From NCBI GenBank assembly GCA_022925895.1, contig JAKSYS010000017.1, positions 124,001 through 188,000 on the forward strand: a DNA stretch of 64,000 nt, read 5' to 3'. Shown here piece by piece: positions 47,926-57,830 of this stretch. This DNA is from Fragilaria crotonensis (taxonomy: Eukaryota; Bacillariophyta; Fragilariophyceae; Fragilariales; Fragilariaceae). How positions within the stretch are numbered: the first letter of the stretch is position 1; every line of letters begins with the position of its first letter. The translations under genes and the position numbers were made by a program. Under the pieces are notes generated by a model. It was not told the DNA's origin. It was given only the letters and a program-made list of their open reading frames with translations, and ran no database searches.

Positions 47926-48613
47926 AACGCTACGAGCGTCATGAAGTTAGAAGCAAGCAGTCAACCGGCTTGGGGCACACAATTTATATTATATCCATTT
48001 GAAGCAGCAACGTCGATTGCCATTAAAAAAATTCGATGCACCGACCTAGGAATAGATCGGCGATAAATACGTATAGAAGAGGTAAGCATACAATCGATGG
48101 TGGCCAGTGTGCGTCAATTCACTACTTCTGCTCGCTACTCTACTAGTAGGGAGGGTAGTCGTTTACGTATGCGTACTCACTACTCTCTCAATACCATGTA
48201 GTTCCTGGTAGCGTGTCGTCACCAGTCACAACTGTAGTAGTTGGTAGACGCATCCTTCGGAAGACAAGGCCATGCGTCGTCCTTTCGTCCTTTGAAATGT
48301 GTACCTGGAAGCAATGCCCCAGTGTTATTCGTCATCGTTTCATAGTTCGTGGAATCATGGACTTCATCTTTTCGCTCGCCACAAGAAGTAGCTTCGACTT
48401 TTTATCGGGTGATTGTCATCGGCCTGTCAACATGAACGATTTGAAGTCTTCCCACCCCAGCGTTCCTATTTAGAGGGATCGTCTTTTGGCTCATGTTCAA
48501 AAAGTATTCGGCGCAATGTCAAAAATTTTCCAACTCGTAGCCGCAGACAACAAACTGCATGAACATGTGTTGTAGACCTCCTCATGAACTTGGACTCACA
48601 TGGTTGAAGGCGA
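47926..48613. other. Spacer between unit 1 and unit 2
   Basis: This matches the region after 53,941 in part (GAACGCTACGAGCGTCATGAAGT at the start of each, over about 60 bp, then patchily). No gene seen. Confidence 0.5.
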
Positions 48614-49268
48614 TCATACAATCATAATTGACTCAAGCGTCTCATCGGAATCACTACACACCAATTCATACGCGGGTGAAGTGCTCCAAGTTTGATATCG
48701 ATCATGCTGCGATGAATCGTGAGCAGCTTCTTGATGCCATTTGACACAAAGAAGTGCGGCCCGTAGTTGTAGGAACAATACCATCACCATCCATCCAGGG
48801 AGGTGCTTCACAGCAACATTCACTTGAAACGATAAATCTCGTGTAGGCATTGTCAATTCAAGAGGAGAACAGCCAGCGGACAAAGAGCATACTCTGAGGG
48901 AGTGGCAACACCTGACTTTCATAGGGTCCAAGAGTCCATGTAAACTGTTGTGATTGTTGGGGAATGGTACGGAGCAAGAGTACTCCCAACAGCTTGAAAG
49001 ACGCAACTATCCCGACGGCTATCCATTGGAAGTGCGATACCTTCTTGATTCTCTCCAATCAAATTTGCCTGAAATCAGATTCAACAGTGTATGTACGCAT
49101 TTCTGTTCCTGATGCTGCTGCATTGATGTACTGGCAGATGATTGGCGAAATGCGATGGTGTGTGGTGAAGTTGTTGGTGTGGTTACAGCTTTCAAAACGT
49201 TTTGTTCTTCGGTGGTTCGTTCCGAGGTGACAAGTGACAACTCTGACGAATCTTGAATTGTAATTCAT
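48614..49268 (-). pseudogene. Two-TM protein gene, unit 2, internally deleted
   Basis: Compared with 42,641-43,745, both TM helices are still recognisable (WIAVGIVASFKLLGVLLL and PGWMVMVLFLQLRAALLCV). About 460 bp of the middle domain is missing, with the join after LPLPQSMLF. A TGG has become TGA just before the first helix (DFRQI then stop). The original start ATG (MNYNSRFVRVVT) survives here but not in unit 1. Confidence 0.8.
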
Positions 49269-49513
49269 CAGGACATTCTAAAAATTGGATTGAAAATCAT
49301 CAGGACATTCTAAAAATACATATTTGCAAAATACATATGTACTCGAGTATGCGTATAAACTATAAACTCCGAGTACGATGAATTAGGTCCCAAGAATTCA
49401 ATGACTATGTTCTAAACCCGGAAGTGCTCGTCTCGATCACGGATTTGAGAACCGACACGCGCCAAGCCAGTTCCACTCCAGAATCCAGTGTACGAAGTGC
49501 GTATATGCCCGTA

Positions 49514-50696
49514 AGGCCCACCCTTACGGTAGCGAAAAGTTGCGATGAAAAAACTGACCCCCCAACTTTTGTTTTAGAAAATGTCGTTTCCCCGGCCTTA
49601 TCGTGAATACAAATAAAGTTGTGTTTTCCGGGTCATTCTTTATCCTAGTGTCGCATTTTATTCCATACTCGGAGTACTCCAGTATTCTTTCAGGCAATTC
49701 CACCGCACACCGTTATTGATGACTGCAGGGAATGCAGCCCCCTCCCCGCATTTGTTACCCTCCATACTTATCTTGAGAACGACGACGACGACGAGTGGCA
49801 ATAATGCACGATAGTTGTTTTGTTAGGATTAGCTAGAGTAGACGTAGTAGATCCTTAGTTTAGAACAAATATAAGCTAATACCATACATGGTAACATTTG
49901 AGGAAGCAGTTCTCGGAAAGCGTCGCCATCATGGCCGCTAGCGTCTAGTGTCGCAAGGAGTAGGGTCGCTAGTGTCGTCGTCGTCGACGACGTCAAGTGA
50001 TGCCGTCGTCGCGAGGTTTCGTGTCGCTTGTGTCGTCGTCGTCGCGAGATTTAGTGTTGACGTCGCGAGCGTCGCTTGTGTCGTCGTCGACGTCCACTGT
50101 CGCCTTGTCGTTGTTAGTGTCGTCGTCGTCGTCGTCGTCGCCAGGTCTATCATAGTGCCGTTGTCCTCGTCATGGTCGCCACTCTAGTTGCCGTCTTCGT
50201 CGTTGCGAGTGTCGCTCGTCCGCGTTGGTAACATCTAGTGTCGCCGCTTTCGCTTGTGTCGTTGTCGTGGCGAGGTTTCGTGTCGCCTCCTCGTCGTCGC
50301 TAGCGTCTCTAGTCGCCGTCGTCGTTCGTCGTCATCGCCGCGAGGTCAAGTGACACTGTCGTCGTCAGTGTTGCTCGTTGACGTTGACGTCGACGACGAG
50401 CGACATTGCCGTCGCTAGTGTCGTCGTCGCGACTCGCGACGTCTGGTGCCGGGGTCGTCGTCGCTGGTGTTGTTCCACTTTATGATTCACTCGACTCGAT
50501 GCTCTCAACTTTTCATCGAAAAGTTGCTGATAAAAGTTGGGCCCCAACTTTTACCACCAACTTTTCGATGAAAAGTTGAGATCGGTCCAACTTGGTTTTT
50601 CATGCAACTTTTCATCCATAAGGCCGGTGAACATGAAAAAAAAAGTTGGGGGGTCAGTTTTTCATCTCAACTTTTCGTTACCGTAAAGGGTGGGCC
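49514..50696. mobile_element. 1.18-kb TIR element (AGGCC...CCTTACGGT family)
   Basis: Inverted ends of nearly 60 bp begin AGGCCCACCC and continue through TTACGGTAGCGAAAAG to TGACCCCCCAACTTTT, with about five differences between the ends. TA flanks both sides. Unit 1 shows the empty site (CCCGTACCTAAATCGG near 45,870). The interior has a GTC-rich tract (about 49,930-50,480) and nested palindromes of CAACTTTT/AAAAGTTG near 50,507-50,620. No protein was recognised. Confidence 0.85.
49930..50480 (+). repeat. GTC-rich low-complexity tract inside the TIR element
   Basis: Irregular runs of GTCGTC mixed with GTCGCTAGTGTCG words. Frames open on both strands are products of the triplet bias. Confidence 0.7.
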
Positions 50697-50854
50697 TAAC
50701 TAAAACGGACCATTCAGAATTTAGCGGAAGTGGAGTCGCCCGATTCTGAAGGTCTCTCGTTATACCACAGTTAATAACACTTGTTTGGTCAGTATAGTAT
50801 CTACTCAATAACGGTTTCTAGCTCCTGTATGACGCATTTTCTTTGACCTCACTA

Positions 50855-51597
50855 CCAGTTAAAAACCGCTTTGAACCAATAATTCGCTTTGAACCAATCA
50901 TGTGGTAATTTTTTTGGTTCCTACGCAAACATTTGGTAAAAAGTCATATTCGAGCATTTTTTTGTATGGAGAACTTGTTCATTTTCTCATGATGAAGAAT
51001 TACTCTACTTGTTTAAAAGCAAGCTTGAGTGATCTGTCTTACAGTGCATTGCACTGAGTTTTTGATTGGGAGAATTGTTTGGAGTTTGAGTTTTTCCCAC
51101 GTTGAGCCGGGCCTCACTTTATATGCTACCTCACGGCGCTTAATATTTGTCAATGCTTGCGACATTTTTAGCTGAGACTGAACCGTCGTACCGCGCCATG
51201 AAATCTACGTGATTAGTTTGGTAATCCATGAAATCTGGTGCTGTCACAATCACAATATGAACATACACGTTGCCAAGTGCGTAGCAGTAGAAATTTGTTT
51301 GGCGAGAATACATGTAAACGTGTGAAAAAAACTACGCGCCCACCTATTGATTTTACTTAATGTACGTGTATTTTTTAATGTTCCGCATTGAACCAAAAAG
51401 TCCCGAAGCGAGGCCTTCAGAATGTTTGATAACTCAATGAATACTTAGTCCAGTACAAGAATGATTCATTTTCAGCATAAACGAGAACATTGAAAAGAAT
51501 TCTTAACGCAACGGAAATGAAGCTGGAGGCCGCGTGAAACAGATATCCTTAGTCGGATCGTGCGGTAAATTATTGGTTCAAAGCGGTTTTTAACTGG
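50855..51597. mobile_element. 743-bp TIR element, TA target
   Basis: The ends CCAGTTAAAAACCGCTTTGA (left) and its exact reverse complement at the right match over about 30 bp. TA lies at 50,853-50,854 and 51,598-51,599. The homologous spot in unit 1 (46,036) is empty. No coding sequence recognised. Confidence 0.85.
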
Positions 51598-51599
51598 TA

Positions 51600-52065
51600 C
51601 AGATCATTCGGCCTCTGAAGCAGTGGCCCGATCCAACCGGGCAACGTTATATGACGGTTTTGACTATAGTTGTTTATGGAAAAACGTTTTGATATTTTAT
51701 TTCAGAGTGATAACGGTCAGTTTTTGGTGAGTCACGAATTTCATTTTGCAATAACTCGACCAATTCCTGAAACGACGAAAGAAGCGTGCACATTTGTGTT
51801 CTTTGTATGGAGTAGTCTCACAATGTGCACGCTTCTATCGTCGTTCCAGGAATTGGTGGAGATATTGCAATGTGAACTTCCGGACTGAAGAAAAGCTGAC
51901 CGTTAAATACTCTGAAGTAAAATATGATAAAGAAATACAACGAAACTTAAATAAATCGAACCCCTAAGTACATTCAAAAAATGGCAGTGAAAGACAGTTA
52001 AAAATCATGAAAAAATGAGCTCATAACCAGAAATCGGGCCACGGCTTCAGAGGCCGAATGATCTG
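51600..52065. mobile_element. 466-bp full-length foldback element
   Basis: The terminal repeats (CAGATCATTCGGCCTCTGAA and on to GGCCCGAT) are inverted with one mismatch. Pairing continues inward: AACGGTCAG with CTGACCGTT, CACATT with AATGTG, and GACCAATTCCTG with CAGGAATTGGT, so nearly the whole element folds on itself. It uses as its left target the TA that closes the element at 50,855-51,597, so it is the later insertion. Confidence 0.85.
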
Positions 52066-52225
52066 TAGTGTACCCTTCCCATCAAACGACGATGAGGTCA
52101 AGCACATAGTTCATCATTCGCTCGAGCTTCAGTGCATTACTTCACCCTGCACACATTACAACTCGAGTACAATACTGCCAAAGCCTCATCTCATAACACC
52201 ACAACAACTCGAGGTGCAAAGAACA

Positions 52226-53941
52226 ATGGCAGAGGACAAAATTGAGAATTTTGTTCGCGTTCCTCACGATCATGACGTCCTGCTAGGACGAGGTGGCTTG
52301 AGCAATCACCATCCTGGAAACAATTGGTATCGATGCCTCGTGCGTTCCAACAAAACATTATATGATCAGGCCCCAAAACATGCAAAACATCTCACTGCGA
52401 CCCAATATCATACAAAGAAAGGCATTGCGGAAGCCATCGTCGATGGCCTTCAAGCCCGGGATCCACCAGGAAGGTTTCTTCAGAAATGCAACAAAACCGG
52501 TTTATGGATGGAAGCATCCTACGATACTGCAGTCCGCAAGACATCACAGGCACTCCGTGAAACGGTGGTATTGAAAAGCCAAGGAAACGGACAAGACCGG
52601 CAGAGTCTCCACAATTTATTGATCCCCATCGCACCTGCTGACGGTAGGAGAACAACCCAACAAGGAGCGACTTTAACAACATCTACATCAGCTGCACAGA
52701 ACGACGAACAGTTTGACACCAAGCAAGGCACTTTGCAGCCAACGGCGTCGTGGCTTTGGAGCAAGAACAAAAAGCAAAAAACTGCGTCATCCTTGTTGTC
52801 TGGTCCCATCCCATCGCCAACAGAACCCGTCCGACAACAGTCATCTAGTCTCCTTCGATTCTATTCGATGGCCCCACAAGGATCTGAAGCCAATGCCATC
52901 AGTTATGACAGCATTACCCCCATCGATACTACGATGATGAATGGCGGGTTCGATCAATCCATGGAACCAACTCGATTCGCTCCTACTGATGCTGATTTCC
53001 TTGGATCGCCGCAATGTACGGAGCCTGCATCGTTAGTTAATCCGATTTACCAAAACATGTTTCGTCATGATGATGGTATAAGCAGGCCTTCGATTGAGCC
53101 GTTGTCATTCAAGAACATCAGCCACAATAACAAGAAACTCTCACGAGACACATTTGAATCTTCGCCACCACTACCAGATGGGCTATCCTTGACAAGACTG
53201 ACCTCACAAGTGTCAGATTGGTTGTTGAAGTCCTTTTGGCCAATTGGCGAGGACGGAAATGGTCAGACAGAGGATGACTTAACGCAGGAGCTCATGCAAG
53301 TGACAGACTCAATACACCAGCACTCCCAACCGTCACAAGAGCAGAAGCCGCAGAAACAACAACACACGAATCAAGCTGCAGCTCGAGCATCATCCTCGCA
53401 ACCCTCTACAACTTCACATTTGTCGGATAATGTCGCTCAAATGGAACAGCAAAGTCAAAGTACGACCATGGGTACCCACAATGTCGCGGCAATCCAGATG
53501 ACGTCGCAACAGATGCACACTTTAGTTGCATCGGAGACCTCTTCAACGAATGTGGATGCTGCGACGAAGTGCATCGCCAACAACGTCGGTCTAGCTCCAC
53601 CACCTCTGACAACTTTAAAGCCATCCATCACATCAGCGCTATTGGCCTTGGTTTCTACTCCTTCTCGCCTACTCGCAGGTCTGTCGGCGATCTTTTCCGA
53701 CTCTTCAGGTGCATCCTTAAGTGAGGAGAAGAATGGAGTATTGCAAGAGGCGCCTCTTGTTGATAACAACATTCCCCCTTTGATACGACCACCACCATTC
53801 GGCAATGCGGCACAATTCGGAGTGAACCAAACCAACAATGTGGAGCCATTCAACAGCATTTCTGAGGTTATAAACAGCGAGCATGATCCACGATACGGGC
53901 GACCGGCATCTGGCTCATTGTTCGACGATGATGACGATTAG
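52226..53941 (+). CDS. DUF6824-domain protein, unit 2
   Basis: This is a paralogue of 46,213-47,925 with 571 residues. The domain (HDVLLGRGGLSNHHPGNNWYR to TSQALRE) differs at many positions from unit 1, whereas the part coding for about residues 120-355 is almost identical at DNA level. The five-Asp end is kept (GSLFDDDDD). The Met at 52,226 aligns with the paralogues; an in-frame ATG at 52,058 lies in the right end of a foldback element and could extend the protein by 56 residues. Intact and intronless. Confidence 0.8.
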   Translation: MAEDKIENFVRVPHDHDVLLGRGGLSNHHPGNNWYRCLVRSNKTLYDQAPKHAKHLTATQYHTKKGIAEAIVDGLQARDPPGRFLQKCNKTGLWMEASYDTAVRKTSQALRETVVLKSQGNGQDRQSLHNLLIPIAPADGRRTTQQGATLTTSTSAAQNDEQFDTKQGTLQPTASWLWSKNKKQKTASSLLSGPIPSPTEPVRQQSSSLLRFYSMAPQGSEANAISYDSITPIDTTMMNGGFDQSMEPTRFAPTDADFLGSPQCTEPASLVNPIYQNMFRHDDGISRPSIEPLSFKNISHNNKKLSRDTFESSPPLPDGLSLTRLTSQVSDWLLKSFWPIGEDGNGQTEDDLTQELMQVTDSIHQHSQPSQEQKPQKQQHTNQAAARASSSQPSTTSHLSDNVAQMEQQSQSTTMGTHNVAAIQMTSQQMHTLVASETSSTNVDAATKCIANNVGLAPPPLTTLKPSITSALLALVSTPSRLLAGLSAIFSDSSGASLSEEKNGVLQEAPLVDNNIPPLIRPPPFGNAAQFGVNQTNNVEPFNSISEVINSEHDPRYGRPASGSLFDDDDD

Positions 53942-54459
53942 AACGCTACGAGCGTCATGAAGTGAAAAACAAGCAGGCAACTGGCTTGGAGCACACAATT
54001 TATACTATCATTTGAAGCAGCATCGTTGATTGCCATTAAAGAACTTCGATGCACCGACCTAGTAGGAATAGATCGGCGATAAGCATGTATAGGAGAGTTT
54101 AGGATGCAATCGATGGTGGCCCGCGTGCGTCAGTGCACTACTTCTGCTAGCCCCTCTAGCGAGGGTACCAGGTAGTGGTATACGTATGCATACTCTCTAC
54201 TCTCTCAATACCATGTTGTTGAGTGTTTAGTAAACTGGCTAGACAGTGTACAGTAGCGTGCGGTCGCCAGTCACCACTGTAGTAGTTGGTGGACGCATCC
54301 TTGGAAGACAAGTCCATATCGTCCTTTGAAATGTGTACCAGATAGCAATGCCCCCGTATTACTCGTCATTGTTTCATAGTTCATGAAATCATATGGAGTG
54401 TATCTTCATCTAAATTTAATGGTGATTGTTCGCACTCCTGTTCTGCTCTTGCTGCTTTA
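53942..54459. other. Spacer after the unit 2 DUF6824 gene
   Basis: This partly repeats 47,926-48,420. No gene seen. Confidence 0.4.
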
Positions 54460-54702
54460 AGGCCGTCCCTTACGGTAAACAAAAATCGTGACAAAAACAA
54501 GAACAAAAACGTCTTCTTGTTTCTGTTCTTGAAAAACACGTCCCTTACGGTGACAAGAATACTAACATAACATAAACACATTCTTGCGGCTGACAAAAAT
54601 AAAATTAATTCTTGTTCGGCAAACAAGAATGTTTTGATCAATTCGATTGCTCATGATTCATGATTCGATGGCATCCTCGTCATCATCCATTAACTAACAA
54701 CA

Positions 54703-55157
54703 TACATTACTCTCTACATCAACTCCCGCGGCGGCTCCGTCAGTGCCGGACTTGCCATTTACGATACGATGCAATTCATCCCCTGCGACGTTCAGACTGT
54801 CTGTTTTGGCATGGCGGCGAGTATGGGCGCCTTTTGTTGGGTGCCGGTGCTCCGGGGAAGCGCAAGTCCTTGCCCAATGCCCGTATCATGATCCACCAGC
54901 CCCTCGGAGGGGCACAGGGAGCCGCGGCGGATATTGAAATCCAAGCCAAGGAGATTTTGTTCGTCAACGCATGCCTCAACAAGTACATGGCGGAGTACCA
55001 GAACTGTGTTCAGCCGGAAGAGAAGATTGCGGAAGATACGGATAGAGACTTTTTCATGACGCCGTACGAAGCGCTGGATTATGGGTTGATTGATGAAGTG
55101 ATCAAGACGAAAACGTCGCACATTCCCACACCTAAGATGCCGATGATTCAGTTATAA
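54703..55157 (+). pseudogene. clpP: Captured ClpP protease fragment
   Basis: The frame reads [20 protein letters not shown], then [10 protein letters not shown] with the catalytic Ser, [11 protein letters not shown] with the His, and EDTDRDFFM with the Asp; it ends with its own stop at 55,157. The N-terminal third is missing, the usual Pro of INSPGG is Arg, and one T lost from the run near 54,832 breaks the frame between the Ser and His parts. No intron interrupts the piece. Strong similarity to a serine ClpP of the plastid or mitochondrial type is clear, but this copy cannot make the enzyme. Confidence 0.85.
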
Positions 55158-55230
55158 ACTATTAAAAACTGAGTGAATGCTGTGAAGCATTCCATACCCC
55201 TACTAATAATTTGATAGGATATGAAACATT

Positions 55231-55368
55231 TCAATTCCCCGATTCTTTCACCAATTCGTACAATCCCTGCATGGCATCGTTGGCGCGATCCTCCGGAATA
55301 AACAAATGATCCTGATGGTATGCGGATACGGCATTGACGCTGATGGGTTCTCCTTCGTTGCGTCGAGA
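55231..55368 (-). pseudogene. Captured C-terminus of an ACT-domain protein
   Basis: Reading leftward from about 55,368, the frame gives RRNEGEPISVNAVSAYHQ followed by DHLFIPEDRANDAM and a stop at 55,231. The signature ISVNxVxxYxxDHLFxPxDRAxDA is that of the small ACT proteins (ACT_3/ACT_7 type). Only the last 45 or so residues are present. It is convergent with the ClpP piece. Confidence 0.6.
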
Positions 55369-55611
55369 CGCGAAAAAAGGCGACTCCCCGAAAGGGAGGC
55401 AGCACTACAATTTTACGTACTCTAGTGTACGAGAGTTCGTTTTGGCATTCCAAAAAGGATAAGGGTTATAAGATATTCGTTCTTGTATTCGTAAAAATCG
55501 TAAGGGACGTAAAACAGGATTTGCAACATAAACTCAACTGAATGTTTATGTAATAAATTTTTGTTCTTGTTCTTGTAACACCGTAAGGATTGGCCTAAGT
55601 ACGTATATACA

Positions 55612-55694
55612 TTCTTGGCGAATTGCGACGGCATCTGTTGTGAAGTGTTATTGGGTGGGTCATTCCCAGGTGACAACGTTGATGAATCTTGCAT
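55612..55694 (-). pseudogene. 5' scrap of a third two-TM gene copy
   Basis: TGACAACGTTGATGAATCTT and its left neighbours match the start of the TM genes at 43,640-43,740 and 49,140-49,262. The frame is MQDSSTLSPGNDP then lost. It shows that the repeat unit once existed a third time. Confidence 0.55.
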
Positions 55695-56071
55695 AGTAAA
55701 TAAAAGTTAACTACGACGGTTTTGTTGAAATTGATATAAATAATCACTATAAATGTCTCGAGCCAGAACAGCTCGTCCCCTACCTCCGGGTTCTTTCAGC
55801 TAATCTTAGACAGTAAGAGCTAAGAAAATGAAGTGGATAACGTTTTCTGAGCTCGCGAAAGTTCCAAATCCGATTGTCACCGATTCCTCCTGTCCAACAC
55901 CGAAAATGAGGTCGTACACTATTCGCTCGTGCCTCATGAATCTCACCGTCGTTTTGAGTCGGGAGACAGGACTAACTCTGAAGGCTACCAGAACAAAATT
56001 GAACTCGGAGTATACCAGGTGTATGTGTGCAAGGCCTCATCTCGTTCAAACTTTAGGCCAAGCTGAAAGAA

Positions 56072-57445
56072 ATGGCAGAGAACAATCCTGAGAATATTGT
56101 TCGCGATCCTCACGATCATGACGTCCTGCTTGGACGAGGTGGCTTGAGCAATCACCATCCTGGAAACATTTGGTATCGACGCCTCGTCCGTTCCAACAAC
56201 ACATTGTATGGTCAGTCCAAAAAGCATACAAAAGTACTCGTGGCAAGAGCTATCGTCCATCACGTTCAATCCCAGGATCCACCAGGACGGTTTCTTGAGA
56301 GGGACAAGACAACCGGTTTATGGATACTAGCATCATACGATAAGGCAGTCCACAAAACATCGCAGGCACTTCGTGAAAAGAGGGTTTTGAAAAACGATGG
56401 AAGTATACAAGTAGTGCAGACTATATTAATCCCCATTGCGCCTGCCGAAGATGGGATTACAAGCGAGCAAGCAGCGAACGTAGCAACAAAGGCTGTAACA
56501 GTTGCACAAGAGAACGCCAAGCTTAGCAGGAAAACAGCAGCTGTAACAACGACAGCTGCAACAGAAGTACCAGAGAACGAACTTGCAGACACCAAGTGGA
56601 GCAGGCTAGCGACAGCTGTAGCAAAAAAGGCTGCGACAGTTGCACAAAAGAACGAACATTTAGACACCAAGCTCAGCAAAAAACCAGCAAATATAACGAA
56701 AAGCGCCGCAAAAGTTGCACTGGAGAACGAAGATTTAGACACCGAACTGAGCCAGCGAGCAGAAGTTGTAACAACAACAGCCGCCAACGTTGCACAAGAG
56801 AACGAACTGTTAGACACCAAGTTAAGCTTGCACGCTTCAGCCGTTGCACAAGAGAACGATCAGTTTGACACCAAGCAAACGGAGTCGTGGTTTTGGAGCG
56901 ACCACAAAAGGCGAAAAGAGGCATCTTCTTCGCTGTCGGGTCGCATTCCTTCACCAACAGAGCACATCCGACAACAGCCATCTACTCTCCTTCGGTACTT
57001 AGCGAAATCCCAAAAAGGGCTCGAAGACAATCCTATCAGTTATGACATCAACTCCACCAACGATACTATGTTGATGCGTGGCGGGTCCGACCAGTCGATC
57101 GAACTGCATCAATTCGATCCTGTGGATACTCAATGTATGGAGCCTGTCTCCTTAGATAATCCACTTTATCAAAATATGTTTGATCATGATGGGATTAGCA
57201 GTCATTCGATTGAACCCTTGTCATTGAACAACACCAACCACAATGACAAGAAACGTTATCGAGACTCGGTTGAGTCTTTGTTGCCACCAGATGCACCATC
57301 CTTGACAAGGATAACCACACAAATGCCAGATGGGCTGCAGTCCTTTTGGCCCGTCGACGACGCCAAAACCCGGCAGGAAGCGGAGGAGGTGAAAGATGCA
57401 GCATCGTCCGATGCAAGTGAAAAAACCAGTTCGCCCGTACTCTGA
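56072..57445 (+). CDS. DUF6824-domain protein, unit 3, with expanded repeats
   Basis: The 457-residue protein opens MAENNPENIV as in unit 1. The domain covers about residues 11-102 and lacks a 9-residue stretch found in the others. Residues 131-268 hold six copies of a VAQENELLDTKLS-like unit separated by Ala/Thr-rich stretches; units 1 and 2 have one copy. The C-terminal part aligns to about residue 350 of the paralogues and then ends at an early stop. The sequence after 57,445 is a decayed form of the missing C-terminus, so the protein has been shortened. Confidence 0.75.
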   Translation: MAENNPENIVRDPHDHDVLLGRGGLSNHHPGNIWYRRLVRSNNTLYGQSKKHTKVLVARAIVHHVQSQDPPGRFLERDKTTGLWILASYDKAVHKTSQALREKRVLKNDGSIQVVQTILIPIAPAEDGITSEQAANVATKAVTVAQENAKLSRKTAAVTTTAATEVPENELADTKWSRLATAVAKKAATVAQKNEHLDTKLSKKPANITKSAAKVALENEDLDTELSQRAEVVTTTAANVAQENELLDTKLSLHASAVAQENDQFDTKQTESWFWSDHKRRKEASSSLSGRIPSPTEHIRQQPSTLLRYLAKSQKGLEDNPISYDINSTNDTMLMRGGSDQSIELHQFDPVDTQCMEPVSLDNPLYQNMFDHDGISSHSIEPLSLNNTNHNDKKRYRDSVESLLPPDAPSLTRITTQMPDGLQSFWPVDDAKTRQEAEEVKDAASSDASEKTSSPVL

Positions 57446-57830
57446 ACGATCATAATGCCAGAGGTTGAAGAAACAAGAACACATTAAGCATTTAAGTCCA
57501 GGACCAGCATCGTCATCGCAAACCTCTACAAGTCCAGGTTTGGCGTAAGAGTATCGCTCGCATCAAACATCACCAGCAACAACAACTAGCTAACGAAATC
57601 GGGGCCAATGCTGCCGCGAGTATCCAGACGGAAGTCGGAACAGAGGCGCACAGCAATCGCCTCGTCAACCTCCTCCTCCACAAATGTGGATGCACCGACG
57701 ACGAGAACTAACGGCAACGTCAGCGCCGCCGCCTCAGCCACCTTTACCGTCACCCGTCACATCTGCACTTCGGACCTTGGTGGCTTCGGCTGATTCGGTT
57801 GCCTGGGTACATGTCCGACGATTTTGACGT
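57446..57830 (+). pseudogene. Decayed 3' end of the unit 3 DUF6824 gene
   Basis: Scattered matches to 47,350-47,640 remain, for example GCATCGTCATCGCAAACCTC, AATGTGGATGC and TCACATCTGCACT, but frame changes and stops intervene. Confidence 0.6.

Larger units (their letters stand above)
54460..55595. mobile_element. 1.14-kb TIR element carrying pieces of two host genes
   Basis: The left end AGGCCGTCCCTTACGGT and the right end ACCGTAAGGATTGGCC are inverted and share the AGGCC..CCTTACGGT pattern of the element at 49,514-50,696. A second inner motif (ACGTCCCTTACG) occurs on both sides, and TA lies at 54,458-54,459 and 55,596-55,597. Between the ends lie a ClpP 3' piece (+) and an ACT-domain 3' piece (-), facing each other 73 bp apart. 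This is the structure of a Pack-type element that has taken up genomic DNA. No transposase inside. Confidence 0.75.

Noticed and set aside
49938-50187. Thr-rich and Val-rich frames in the GTC tract
   Set aside because: Products of triplet bias inside a transposon.
54381-54641. 86-residue minus-strand frame
   Set aside because: It is formed by the A/T-rich end of the TIR element.
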